The translations under genes and the position numbers were made by a program. The notes below the pieces were generated by a model. The model had not been told where the DNA came from, made no database searches, and saw only the letters and a program-made list of their open reading frames with translations. Shown piece by piece: positions 36,929 to 48,512 of a stretch of 64,000 nucleotides of DNA (positions within the stretch are counted from its first letter, which is position 1; each line of letters begins with the position of its first letter). Origin of the DNA: Ochotona curzoniae (Eukaryota > Chordata > Mammalia > Lagomorpha > Ochotonidae); contig NW_024466607.1 in NCBI RefSeq assembly GCF_017591425.1, positions 10,610,501-10,674,500 of the forward strand. The letters are read 5' to 3'.

Positions 36929-37268
36929 GGGCCCGGCGCGGTGGCGCAAGTGGTTAAGTCCTCGCCTTGCACGCCCGGGATCCCATATGGCCGCCGGTTC
37001 TAATCCCGGCAGCCCCGCTTCCCTTCCAGCTCCCTGCCCGTGGCCCGGGAAAGCAGTCGAGGACGGCCCAAAGCTTTGGGACCCTGCACCCGCGTGGGAG
37101 ACCCGGAAGAGGCTCCTGGCTTCGGATCGGCATAGTATTGGCCCGTTGCGCTCACTTGGGGAGTGAATCATCGGATGGAAGATCTTCCTCTCTGTCTCTC
37201 CTCTCTGTATATCCGCCTTTCCAATGAAAAAATAATAAAAATAAATCTTTAAAAAAAAAAAAAAAAAA
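36929..37268 (+). mobile_element. Young full-length CSINE with perfect target-site duplication
   Basis: This is the best-preserved SINE in the window. It starts gggcccggcgcggtggcg. An A-box-like motif lies at 36941-36953 and a B-box-like ggttctaatcc at 36996-37006. It keeps many CpGs, and ends with aataataaaaataaatcttt and about 19 A. A perfect 13-bp duplication, agaaatggggttg, flanks it at 36917-36929 and 37269-37281 (overlapping the first G). Retained CpGs, long tail and intact duplication all suggest a recent insertion. Confidence 0.95.
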
Positions 37269-37639
37269 AGAAATGGGGTTGACTCTGTTGACAGTAGGTT
37301 CTTACTGGTTCAGAGCAACTGAAGGGCTGGATGCTGGAGTTATGATATTTTTCAGTTCCACGTATTGGACATCTAATAGACTGAAAAGGACATAGCTTTG
37401 ATCACGGCTCTGGGTGAAGCAAGGTGGGTTGAGGAGAGGGCAGTAAATAGTCTGGCTTCTCTTAATACGTATTTTCTCCCTTAGCTTAGTTTTTTTTTTT
37501 TTTGAAGAGTTTTTACTTTTGTGGCTAACTTTTATCAAATTACATCTCAGGTCTTTTGGTATTCCAGACACACGTGAGGATGCTTTAGTAGCCAGCTCAA
37601 ATTTATGTGCTTTTTACTGGGATCACTATATTCTCGCTT
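37269..37639. other. Intron, nothing recognised
   Basis: It contains the 3' target-site duplication and a T run at about 37490-37503. Confidence 0.5.
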
Positions 37640-37945
37640 CTGTTTCTGAAGAGCTCACACTGACCTCTAGCCGTGTGGGTTAAGGCATCCCGCTCTTCTC
37701 ATACCCGAACAGGCCATGAGAGCTGTGGGCATAAGCAGTTTGCTCAGGAGCTGAGAGCAAGCACAAACCCTGGGAACTCAGCCTAGGTCTCCCTCATGGA
37801 TGGCAGGAACCCAACTACAGGAACTGTGTCCTGCCTGGAATTAAGAGGGAAGCTGGGACTTGAGTGCAGGTGTTTCAAGATGGGATGTGGGCATCCCAAG
37901 GGATATCTTGCCCATGGCCCCAAGCACCTGTCCTGTATTTTCATA
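37640..37945 (-). repeat. Old CSINE copy, antisense, diverged
   Basis: ctaggtctccctcatggatg, gaagctgggacttgagtgca and gatgtgggcatcccaag are antisense SINE landmarks. The left end is approximate. Confidence 0.5.
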
Positions 37946-39045
37946 TTTTACGGGTCCTCCTTTCTGGAGGTTAGAGTAGAGGGAGCTGTGACTCTACATT
38001 TGAAAGAGACTGTCACAATGGAGATTGGGGAAAGGAGCTGAGTGGGCCTAGACCGTGACAGCAAAGATGGAGATGAACAGAGAGAGTATGTTTGGGAGGC
38101 AGGAAGTGTCAGACCCGGGTTGACTAGGACAGCTCAGAAGGGCTAAGAGGAAGAAAGCTACTGTTCCTGACTTGCACCTTCAGGCAAGTGGCGGGGCTGG
38201 TTACCGAGCCTGGCTGCCCCAAGGGGAAGCTGTGTGTGTTGACTGCTCACAGAGTCAGAATCTGCCAATTCCGAGGTTGTGAGACGACCTTTGGGTTTCC
38301 ACGTGAGCATCCTGTGATTGAGCACCTCACCCGTTATGGGAGCACCTTTGTTCAGTAGTAGTCAGGCTGCCCTGTAGCTGTGAAAATCAATAGTTACTCC
38401 ACAACATTCCGTATTTGCACTCATGGTGTACGCTAGTTAAGACCAGAAGCTAGCTGTGAAGCAGAACGGGAAGCTGCTGCCGTTGGGGTCCCCTTACGTG
38501 GTTAAACTGAAGGGTCAGGGTGTTGAGGGCCCATGTCTTAGCTTTGCAAGTGTATGGTGACCTCAGTAGGCTCTCTAGGGAGATATCTTCACAGTGGAGA
38601 AGGAGCTAATGTTGGCTTCATTTCCCATGTTACTTGGAAACAGTCTGTATTTTGGTCACAATTCTATATGCACAAATGTGTCCAACCATCAAGAAAGCAG
38701 CTTCCAGTAGACCTGATCGGTTGTCAGGGGCCAGCCTCGTTGCAACAGTGACACCCAGGAGCTTCACTGGCTGTCACTTTCCTATGAGCTGACAGGGGAA
38801 CAGGTGGTCCTATGAGTTTATATTAATTTACAAAGATAGTGTGTCAGTTGGGAAATTATGGGGGAAGAGTGGAGAAGAAAGCTCAACTGCTTGGATGCAC
38901 CCAGCCTTAGCTCAGGCAGCCTTAGCCCAGCCAACATTGGCCCGTCGTTGGTTCTGCCCCCTCCCCTCCTGGGCTCTGTGTTGAGGTGGAAGTTGTGCAC
39001 CTGCAGTTCTGCTGCTGGCAGTGTGCATCCAGCAGGTTGTGGTGA
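37946..39045. other. Intron, nothing recognised
   Basis: Unique-looking sequence. Confidence 0.5.
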
Positions 39046-39442
39046 GTTCTCCAGATAAACAGGAACCTATGGGATGTATGAGTGCATGGACGCAGTTGTT
39101 TTATTTTAAGATACTGGATCACACGATGGTTAAACCTGGTCAAGTCCCCAAATCTGCAGGTTGGCTGGAGGGCTGAAGACCCAGGCACGATTTTTTAGTC
39201 CGAAGAGTCTGGTGGCAGAATCCCATGCTTGTTCAGGAAGGGTGGTCACTTGGTTGCAGCCTCACATGGATTAGGTGAGACCCACACATATTAGAGGAAT
39301 TGGATTGGCAGGGTGACGTCTACTGGTTTAAATGCTCATCTTTTCTAAAAAGTACCTCAACAACAGCATCCCAACCTGTTGAACCAAACATCTGGTCCTG
39401 CAGCCCAGCCAGATCAACACATCCAATTAAACATCACACAGC
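39046..39442 (+). repeat. Ancient mammalian interspersed repeat, family not named
   Basis: tctccagataaacaggaacc, gatcacacgatggtta, gaagacccaggcac and ggcagggtgacgtctactgg with ttaaatgctcatcttttct follow a repeat seen widely in mammals (tctccagagaaacagaacca pattern). I cannot assign the family with certainty. Confidence 0.6.
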
Positions 39443-40904
39443 TTCTCTAGAAATGGCTTTTTAGACTCCCCCGGCTCTTCCTGGCTCAGTTCAGTAGCTC
39501 CAGCTGCTCCCTAGTCCTCAGAAAGGACCCCAAGGCCCTGTTTTCAGCTCTGCAATTCTTGCCTGCCCATCCTCCCTACTCCTGCCACCATGGCTATATG
39601 TCTTTTTTATTGTGATTATTTCTGAACGTTTGTGAGCTAAGAATGTCACATGGTACAGGAAGCATTTCCATCCATGTTTATTTAATAAAGAGCCACATAA
39701 ATGATGTAGGACCCATTTGTGTGAGCAAGAGAAGAAATTTCAACTATGAATGTGTTCAGTATGAATTTTAAAGCAGTGGATAACTTTAGATGTTGGCTTC
39801 AGGATGAGTATTTTCACCAAGTTTTCAAAGACTAACATGTTTGTCTAATCCTAACCCCTGGGTGGCTGTTAGATGAAGGCTGACTTTCTTTATCAAATGG
39901 TCAAGTTCTCTGGCTTAGCCAGGCCTTGAGTCACCATGGAGGTCCCAGTTTGCTCTCCAGGGAAGAGGAGTGTGATGCGAGGAAGTGAGTCGACCTTCTG
40001 CATTGTCTTCCTGGGATTCCAATAACAAGAACCAGTTCAGACTCAGAGAAGCAAGAAGGGAAAGACAGAGCTAAGAGAGGGTGGTTCTTCAATGACCTAG
40101 TTATGAAGAGCAAGACCTTTCAGGACTCCTGATATCGCAACTCTCTGAGGTCTGACAGGTGCAAAGCCAGAAGGCACATCTCTGCTCCAGCTGAGGGTGA
40201 CATTCATAAGGGCAGCAAGTCCAGAGCAATTGGATTTCTCTGTAGTGGGTCTAGCCTCTTCTGTGCTGATAGCCTTATGTCTAGATGGGACCAACACAAC
40301 ATGAGGGATGCGGACAAGCCGTGATGAGCCCATGTGGGTGCTTTGTTGCTTAAAGCATATCTTGCCTGCCTTGCCCATGGATGGAGTTGTGTGACAGGGA
40401 CCCTCTCAAGGAAACCAAGGCAAGCAGCCATGCAGAAAGCAGAAAGGCAAGGCAACACGGAGTGAGATTTCTAGCAGAGTTGGCTTTTTGACGGGTGGGT
40501 AGGTGCCCGGAGCTGCATGGACCAGATGCAGAGACTGGCAGATCCCACTGTTGCTAAGGCCCTGTGCTGGGCAGCCTTGGCACCATGGAGAGGAAAGGAT
40601 GACTGCTAAATTCTGCAGTGGAGGCCCAGGCCTTGCTAAGCAGCCCCATGAGAGACACTCAAATGGACTCGAAGGGGATGCATAGCTTCTGAATGCACAG
40701 GGCTGCTACCTGCTTTCAGAAAGCCTGTGTCACTGGAAATGCTGTGTCCTTTATTTCTCAATGGTTCCATTAGGTCATCACTCTGCTGTACTCAATGCAA
40801 ATGCAATGATGAAAGCATTGAGTTTTATCCTATGTCCATGATACACAGATTTTACAAATGTGTCCTTCCTTTCTACTTCACCCATCCACCTCACAAAATA
40901 TACA
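39443..40904. other. Intron, nothing recognised
   Basis: Unique-looking sequence; no exon recognised. Confidence 0.5.
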
Positions 40905-40965
40905 TAACTGGCATCATAATGCAGACAGGGAAACTGAGGTCAGAGAGATGAAGCATCCTTCCAGG
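40905..40965 (-). repeat. MIR fragment, antisense
   Basis: cagggaaactgaggtcagagagatgaag resembles the antisense MIR core. Confidence 0.5.
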
Positions 40966-42950
40966 TCTTTCTGATGCCTCCACCTGTGCTGTCCTTGCAA
41001 CATTTTCCCCCATGAAAATGATCTTCTCTTCCAAGGGAGGGTGAGCCTTGGGAGAGGAAGCTGAGAGGACTTGGTGAGAGCTGAGAGGATGCTTGGCTAA
41101 CCAGACAAAGGCAAGCAATGTTGGGGAGCCATAGATACAAACAAGAAAGAGCCACTGGACATGGGACCACCCTGGATGTTCTGCAACAGAGCCATGGGAC
41201 TTCTGGGAATTCGGCTAGGCACCGAGGTCAAAGGGAAAGGGTGATCACTTGAGGAGTTAGGGCCATCAGGGTATCATAGAAAACTGGCCTCTGAGATGCA
41301 CAGCCAAGACTACAGCAGAGCTTTCACTGGCTGCAAGTGCCAGGAGGGCAGGAACCCCAGCCACACTGGATACTGTGGTAGCAGGGAGCTGTAAAGGGAA
41401 CAGTAGCAATGACCATTTCCAAACCCCATATGCTGTGCAAGGAAGGTCTCTGACAGACCCACCCAACTCCAGAGCAGAACAGAGCAGCTGGCCAGGAGCA
41501 AGGCCGGTGAGGCAGATGGGAGGACAAATGTTGCAGAGCAGCCTGCTTTTCACTCACCTCAGGCCTTCCATACTCTGTTGGGTTCAGCTTATTTTTTCCC
41601 CATCTTACTGTGTTTTGCACTGGTTCTCCATCCAGCTGACATACCTTCCTGCTGCCTCTGCCCAATAGGATGTCAGCAGGTTTTGAGAATTCATGGTTCT
41701 GACTCTGGACTGCTTGGGCCATCTGATCCATATAGCCTCTTAAGGTCAGATTATAGCTGAAGAGGGCAGGCTGAGTTCCAGCCATCACCAACAAACTGAG
41801 AAAGGGTAGGAAAAGTGAAAGACGAGAAAGATGCTCCTCCTGGCAGAGTGAGCTTCCTCCGGGCTCCCTGTGTCCCACACCTCACTTCCACTTTAGTCTC
41901 ATCAAGCAGTACTTAGTCATATTGGCTACACCTAACTGCAAGAGATGCTGCAAAACATGGGCTTTATTGTGGGAAGCAAAAATTCAAGGTTGTGTCATTA
42001 TGGAAGAAGAGAAGAATTAGTATCTCCCCTTCGCTCCTTCTGTGTCTGTCCGCACAGACCTAGGTTCACTCTCCATTATGCTTTTGGTTTGTCTTCTTGG
42101 TTTAGTATCTTTGGCTGCCTGGGTATGGAAGAAAAGCAGTGTGCGTGTAACCTAACTTAGTACCCATGTCCTGGCCAGTCTTTGAGCCCATTCCTCTTCT
42201 CCAGGGCACTGTTATTTCCCACTGTATTTCCGCAAGTCCCTCCTGTGGACCCACACATCTGTCACGTTGTGATGAAGCTCACAGGAGGCAGGGCACTCCA
42301 GCTGCTGACGGCAGATGCAGGGTCTTTTCTGAGTCCTTTCTCACTCTCACTGTTTAATGATCCACTCCTTGTGGATGCAATTAGAAGCAGGAAATAGAGA
42401 TCCTGGAACTGCGAAAAAAAAAAAAAATCTCTGCTTCTGCTTTGTAATTCCTGTAGGCAAAATGTAAGTAAATACACCAAGTGAAAAACTCAGAAGCTAC
42501 AGGCTCAAGATAATGTGTTAGGAATTTTCAAAATTATAGCCTTGGGTCCCCCAGTTCCATTACTTTAGGAGGATCCATTAAGAAAGTAAATAAAACTTCA
42601 AGCAAATTCTCAATAGGTTTAAAAAAAGTATGGGTTAAAAAAAAAGTATGGGTTTTCTTAAATTGATTTTTGCATCCAAATGTGTATTTATGTATTCAAT
42701 CAATTCAACAATAAAATGAGCCGTTTTAATAATCATAATCAAAGGGTTGGTTGAGCCATTACAGATGTCAGCCAACAAACAAGAAGACCAGTGCTGGTCA
42801 CATTTCCTTAGCAACAGATGATGACAAGGCTAGACTGTGGTCAGAAGTATATCCATGGGATCTCAATAGAATATTTTGCAATGGGAGTTTGGAGAAGGAA
42901 GGTGTGGGTTGTTCCATTGAGCCTATATTCAGTCTCAGTGGGATGGGCTG
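40966..42950. other. Intron, unrecognised, with a 184-codon minus-strand frame
   Basis: A frame at 41324-41878 (-) has a hydrophobic start and no domain I recognise. ctaactgcaagagatgctgc at 41934 resembles part of an old interspersed repeat. A 19-bp tandem (aaagtatgggtt with A runs) lies at 42620-42655. No exon is supported. Confidence 0.45.
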
Positions 42951-43024
42951 GGAGAGAACAGCTCACTCTCGTGGCATTCTCTGGATGCTGAAATCTAGGG
43001 GAATATTTATAAGGAGCTGTTGTA
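42951..43024 (+). repeat. 74-bp exact direct repeat, copy 1
   Basis: It starts ggagagaacagctcactctc and is identical over 74 bases to 44215-44288. It does not resemble any SINE or L1 I know. Confidence 0.97.
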
Positions 43025-43753
43025 ACACTAAGAGAAAACTCTAGCTGGGGTCCACACCATTGGCTCTCTTGGTTCAGGCCTTCAGGCTGGAACTGGATGA
43101 CACCACCCATACCCGTGGGCCTCTCAGTTACAGACCACTAGTCATGGCATTTCTCAGCTTCCGTAAGTGCCTGAGCCCAGTTCTCATCATAACACACACA
43201 GACCCTCCAGTGAGCTGCGTTTCTCTACAGAGCCACGTTACGGCTGTGTCATAACTCCGCTCCAACCGCTTCCATGTTCCTCTGCATGTTGTCTGCACTG
43301 ACCTGCCTTCCTGCAGGTTAGCTGCTCGCTGCAGCCTCCCTGTCTCTCATTTCCAGCCTGTGTGCTTCTCCCTGGTGAGCTGGCCCATTTCCCCTCCTCA
43401 AACCTTCTTCTACTGTGTGCCATTGATAGTGAGGTCTGGGTGCATCCAGGAACACATAGAGCTGGCTCATGATGTTCTGTGACAATTCACAAACCATGGC
43501 CTGTGGCCTGCTGGAGGAGAAGAGAGCCTGGGGCTTTGGTGAGGAAGCTTGGACTCCAATGCAGCCTTCCCCACTCATGAGCCATTTAAGACTGAACTGG
43601 TCTCCTGACCTCTCTGTACCTTGGCTGCCTGTTCTGACAGGTGCAGAAATGAGAGTTGCCTGCATATCATTGCTGTGCAACTAAACAGCCTCTGCATTCC
43701 TGAAGACTCTTTGTACCTGGGAGGCAAGTGGACACATATGAGACCTAGTGAAG
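43025..43753. other. Intron between the exact direct repeats, left part
   Basis: No family recognised. A 120-codon minus-strand frame (43318-43680) appears to be chance. Confidence 0.45.
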
Positions 43754-44020
43754 GGCAGGTGTTATGGTATAGCCTGGAAAGCTGCCACCTACAATGCTGG
43801 CATTCCATGTGGGTGCCAGTTCAAGTCCTGGCTGCTCTGCTTCCGATCCAGCTCCTTGGCTGGGAAAAGCATGGAAGATGAGCCAAGTGTTTGGCCCACA
43901 CCACTGGAAAACCTAGAAGAAGCTCTGGCTCCTGGCCATCTAGGGAATGAACCAACAGGTAGAAAATATTCTTTCATTAATGCTATCTAATAAAGCTTTC
44001 AAGTAAGTAAATAATTCTTA
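43754..44020 (+). repeat. Old CSINE copy, sense
   Basis: ggcaggtgttatggtatagc, ccatgtgggtgccagttcaa, gtcctggctgctctgcttcc and aataaagctttcaagtaagt follow the SINE order. It lies between the two 74-bp repeat copies. Confidence 0.75.
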
Positions 44021-44214
44021 CAAAAGAAAAAAACCAGTGAGCCACTTGTTAGTTTAAAGCATTAAGAGATGCTTCAGTTCTTTCTTTGCCCTATCTGGTC
44101 CATAGTCTAAGCACATCTCCTGTTGTGTTTGAATATGGTGCCAGAAGCCCTGAATCTACTAATGTCCCGTAAGCATGACATTTATTCATAACCATAACCT
44201 CATTTTCCTTAGGA

Positions 44215-44288
44215 GGAGAGAACAGCTCACTCTCGTGGCATTCTCTGGATGCTGAAATCTAGGGGAATATTTATAAGGAGCTGTTGTA
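44215..44288 (+). repeat. 74-bp exact direct repeat, copy 2
   Basis: It is identical to 42951-43024, 1,264 bases apart start to start. Flanks on either side differ. Confidence 0.97.
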
Positions 44289-44830
44289 CGAATTGTGACA
44301 CGCTCAAAGATTTGTACTTAATTAAACATGTCTTTTGGCATTTTTACCCTTATAAGCGAAGTCGGAAGTGATTGGGTAAACATTTTCCCAATTCCCAGGA
44401 ATGAAATGGCATCTTAAAAGGCTCCTTCAGTATAATGTATTTGAATTTTCTTCCTGTGCTAAACAAAGCATGAAAGAGTAATAAACATTTTTAACATGAA
44501 GTAGATTTTACAATCTACCCAAAATATGGCCTCATAGTTCCTGGAGCCCTACCTTGCATGTTTTGTCTTTCTCTACAAGCATCCAGGTCTTCAGCGAAAT
44601 GTCTCCAGGGTCTCAGAAACCGATTAGTTGCTCACATTAGCATCTGGAGATTAACATTGAGCAGTTGGAGGAAGCTGACATTTCATTACTTGCACCCTTT
44701 GAGTTTTGCAACTCAAGTGTTACCTTGGGTCCGAGACCAAAGGCTGTGTATTCACAGCCGGCAGGGCTGTATATTCATTAAGTAAAATGGTTTATTTTTC
44801 AAAGATGTGCTTCGTTTTATGTAACAACTT
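44289..44830. other. Intron, nothing recognised
   Basis: AT-rich unique-looking sequence. Confidence 0.5.
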
Positions 44831-45375
44831 CTTTTTTTTATTGTTAGTAACATTGTATTATGTGATACAGTTTTATAGATGCTTGGATTTCCCCCGCTCC
44901 TCCCACAACCCTCCCCCCATGGTGGATTCCTCCACCTTGTTGCATAACCACAGTTCAAGTTCAGTTGAGATTCCTTCATTGCAAGCACATACCCAGCATT
45001 GAGTCCAGCATCTTATTGTCTTGATAAGTTTAACAGCTTCTTGGGGAGACCTTCCCTGGTCTGAAGGCAAAGCTAACAGAGTAAAATCCCGGTCAATTAA
45101 AAGCCCCAACAAAACATCAGCAGCAATATACAGTGTTATGGGATTGATTGACATAGTATTGAGTAAACAATATGTTAAAAATAATGCAAGTTCAATTTTT
45201 CGAAACACATGTGTTGAGACAGTATCAATGACAGGATCAAAAAAAAATACAGGTTAAATTAAGGCAAACATGTGGTATCTAACCTTTTGGGATTTGCTCA
45301 TTTCCCTTAGCATTATAGTTTCTATGTAGTCTCTGAACTCAAAGCAACAAATGGTTCATGCCTTTTCGTAGAAAA
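44831..45375 (-). repeat. L1 3' UTR and tail, antisense, close to exon
   Basis: It begins with a T run (antisense A tail), then tgatacagttttatagatgc, the C-rich tract cccccgctcctcccacaacc, ggtggattcctccaccttgt and, further on, catttcccttagcattatag, typical of antisense L1 near the ORF2 end. I take it as a lagomorph L1 3' UTR. It ends about 180 bases before the zinc-finger exon. Confidence 0.7.
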
Positions 45376-45529
45376 TATACGTCTAAAATATAACACAAAA
45401 AAGTAACTGAGGGTTTGTTTCTGGACATAATGCCAAGCAGTTGTTCTTTCTCTGGGAAGATCCCTCTGTGGTTGCTTGGCTTGGGGAGCGCCTGGGCAGG
45501 GTGCTTTGGGGTGACAGCCCCTAGCCTGA

Positions 45530-45556
45530 TGTGTGTTTGCTCTTCTGGTTTCCCAG
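45530..45556 (+). promoter_or_regulatory. MYRIP: Splice acceptor of the zinc-finger exon
   Basis: A T/C-rich stretch, tgctcttctggtttcccag, precedes the exon. Joining here restores the Ser37 codon and the known protein sequence. Confidence 0.93.
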
Positions 45557-45778
45557 TGAGATGAAGCAGAAGTTGGATGAGGAAGGCAGCAAGTGCAGCA
45601 TCCTCTCAAAGCACCAGAAGTTTGTGGAGCACTGCTGTATGCGCTGCTGCTCACCCTTCACCTTCCTCGTCAACACCAAACGCCGGTGTGGGGACTGCAA
45701 GTTCAATGTCTGCAAGAGCTGCTGCTCCTACCAGAAGCATGAGAAAGTCTGGGTCTGCTGCGTCTGCCAGCAAGCCAG
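45557..45778 (+). CDS. MYRIP: MYRIP (Slac2-c), second coding exon, zinc-finger exon, codons 37-111 (partial)
   Basis: These 222 bases encode residues 37-110 and the first two bases of codon 111. The translation starts S-EMKQKLDEEGSKCSILSKH and ends VWVCCVCQQA-R. It completes the Slp homology domain. An FYVE-related zinc finger is seen with four CxxC pairs at C64/C67, C81/C84, C89/C92 and C104/C107, and extra cysteines at 50, 63, 68, 93 and 105. All eight expected zinc ligands are present. In this family the finger packs between the two Rab27-binding helices. The acceptor is a pyrimidine-rich tract ending in tttcccag, and the donor is CAG followed by gtgagt. Both ends are phase 2, so skipping the exon would keep the reading frame but delete the finger. 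From memory, human differs at about four positions here (residues 39, 58, 80, 101). The rest of the protein, including the myosin- and actin-binding parts, lies beyond the window. Confidence 0.96.
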
Positions 45779-45784
45779 GTGAGT
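45777..45784 (+). promoter_or_regulatory. MYRIP: Splice donor of the zinc-finger exon
   Basis: The site reads AG followed by gtgagt, a consensus donor. Reading past it meets a stop codon at once (AGG TGA), which supports splicing here. Confidence 0.93.
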
Positions 45785-46104
45785 GGCCAGGCATACTCTC
45801 TGAATCTCCACGGATGGCGTCAACCAGGTAAGACCAGCAGTGAGCGACTGATGCTTTGGTTCGGAGCATGGAAGATTCAACTGGGCACTATTGCACAGAA
45901 GAGACGATTGAGGTGACGTAGGGGGTAAAGGTATCTGTTGGCCTTCACACAGAAGAAGACAAGAGGGAGCACGAGGGGCTGCCAGCTGGGTAGAGAAAGG
46001 AGAGCCATGGGTGGTCTTAGAACTGAAGATCGTTTTTGAAATTTCTCATCTGGTCTCTTCCTTGCGTTCATTTTGCAGATGTGTCGGGTGCTGTTTTCAG
46101 TTGA
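45785..46104. other. Intron just after the zinc-finger exon
   Basis: No repeat recognised. Confidence 0.5.
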
Positions 46105-46950
46105 GGTGTTTATCAGAAAAGATGCATGATTTAATTTTAGCTTTTTAAAAGTTTTGCTTAGTCTTGTTTTATAGCCTAGCATATGATCTATTCTGGAGGA
46201 TGTTCCAGGCACTGATGAAAAGAAGGTGCAGCTGTGGGATGAAGCATTTTATAGATACCAGTTAGACCCATTGGGTTGATAATATAGATTGTGTTGTTTC
46301 CTTGTTGATTTTTTTATCCTAGTTGATCTGTTTGCCGATGGAAGCAGGCTGTTGAAGTTTCACATTATTGTTGTATTGGAGCATATGTGTCGCTTTAGAT
46401 CCACTAGTATTTGTTTTTAAAAGCTGAAATGAGCATATGTGTATAACTAAACATGCATTTACTGTAGTCACATCTTCCTGTTGATTTGGTCCCTTAATCA
46501 TGACATTCTGACCTCTTTGTCTCTCTTAACAGTCTGTCTTGACATCTGTTTTGTCTGCTATTAAGGCAGTTACTCTTGTGTTATTTTTGACATTCCATTT
46601 CATTAAATGTCTTTTCCATCCTTTCATTCTGAGTTTGTATCTTCATTGGTGAGGTGTTTCTTAGAGGCAGCATATAGATGGATCTGTTTTTTAATCTGAT
46701 CTGTTCAACCAGTCTGTATCTTTTCATTGGAAATTTTAGATCATTTATATTTAAGGTTGCTATTTATAAGTAATGACTTGGTTGTTCCATTTTCCCATAA
46801 TTTTGCCAATTGTTTGTTTTGTACCTCCTTTATAGTATTAATAGATTTTCTTCCTTCACATTCTTTTCTGAGTTGGTTATCTTCCTCTGTATTTGTAACA
46901 CATACAGAGACCATTGTATTTTATGAAACAGTCTGATTCCAAAAATATAG
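46105..46950 (-). repeat. L1 ORF2 3' fragment, antisense
   Basis: tagcctagcatatgatctat, tggaggatgttccaggcact, tgttgaagtttcacattatt, ggtcccttaatcatgacatt, cttagaggcagcatatagat and ttcattggaaattttagatc follow the L1 ORF2 antisense in order. Many indels are present and it is not coding. Confidence 0.9.
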
Positions 46951-48477
46951 ATACCCTAAGTATCTCTGTCTTCCTTCTCTCTCCTTACCTCTTTCCTCCC
47001 CTGCTGTGTTTACCCATTTAGATCTTAAACACAAGTACTGGCATTTCCCACATAAATTAGTTAATGGAGTGAGCCACTAAATGTCCTTTGGGTCTCCTAG
47101 GTATCCATCCAAGTAGTCCAGAGGTGCTATCAATAAGCGGAACAGGCTGTGATGTGATTGATTGTCATGGCTTTGTACCTGGACAGTAGGGCAAGCGTCA
47201 TGTCTACTGTGGAAACGTCCCATGCTATATTCTCCCCTAGCCACTAGGGCGAATGCTGCCGGGATAGGAGGCTGTCTACTTCAGCTCCACACCAGGCTGT
47301 GGTGTAGAAAAGGAGGCTTTGTGAGCTGAACGACTGTGGAACAGAATCATGTTCAGTAGCAGCCACATTCCTGGAGTGCATTCAGCTTAAAAGGAAGGAT
47401 CCAGAAAGTGTCAGAGGTCCTACAGGGATTCAATGAAAGAGGAAGTCTTCCCAAATGGGACTAAAATCAAGAGGATTCATGGGGGCCATTCTTTAGCCAG
47501 GGATGTAGTAAACAGCAAAAGTAGGTATCTCAAATAGAAATCTGCCCGATGTTTTGCAAAATGTCTGTTCAGTTAGAGAATTAGTTTACAAGGCATTGTC
47601 CAGCCTTCCCCTTGGCATAGGGTGGTGTAGTGTTAGGTCATGGTGGTATGGGCATTTTGTGCTGTCATCCGCTTCATTCCCCTCTGTCCTTCATTCAACT
47701 TGAAGCTCCCTCCTTGATTAGAAATTACTTGCTTTGAGCTGTTCTTCCAGTATATTCATCTTGAAAAAAAAATGGATTTGTAAAACTTTGTGTGTTCCCC
47801 GAAGGATACATCCACAAGGGAAATCTCAGTGACGTAGCTGATCACAGCTGAGTGGAGAAACTTGCACAAAGGACCACGTTCCTCTTAATATTCAATTCAA
47901 AAACTGCCAGTCCTAGTGTTCCTTTGTTTCATTTGTGAAAGCTTCTTGGTATTTATTTTAGGTGAATATTACCATTTCATGGTCCTTTCTGTCCTGTATT
48001 CATAGCACTGGTTCTTTATCAATTCATTTGCTTTGTATTTTTGCATTAAAAATACATTTCTTTTGTCAGTGTTAGTTTAAATTTCCAACTGTGAGAGACT
48101 TGAAAGTGTCAAATGAATTTATTATAGAATAAATGATGGATTATTTATCTTAGAGTTGTATAACAAGTGGGATACAACTAAATTGTTTCCTTTGTCATTT
48201 TAAAATCATGTAAGCCTATCTTCTTGAAATCCATTGTATTCTTAAATAGCAGAATGTTTGGACATGTGACTATTGCTGAAGCACTGTACCATTGTAATAA
48301 TATGGGGTATAAAAGGGTGGGAAATAGAATGAGAAAGGGGAGGTAGAAGAATAATCCTTTTACCTACAAAACCGTGTCTTTAAAAATAATAACAGCAAAA
48401 AAAAAAAAAACTTAAAGAAATCCTAAAAGAAGAAAAAAACAAAATTAAATGTACAACTGCATTTAAACATTATAAAT

Positions 48478-48512
<35 letters not shown>

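Larger units (their letters stand above)
4772..45556 (+). other. MYRIP: MYRIP intron between the first two coding exons (40,785 bp, phase 2)
   Basis: The intron is bounded by gtgagc and tttcccag. It carries most of the repeats listed here and no other convincing exon. Its only strong coding signals are the two flanking exons. It contains 18 of the CSINE copies or pieces listed. Confidence 0.93.

Noticed and set aside
36941..37006. tRNA-like A and B boxes
   Set aside because: They belong to the tRNA-derived head of a CSINE. There is no complete cloverleaf with an acceptor stem, so this is not a tRNA gene.
41324..41878. 184-codon minus-strand frame as a gene or retroviral piece
   Set aside because: Its hydrophobic start looks suggestive but no known motif follows. 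The local text resembles old interspersed repeat sequence.
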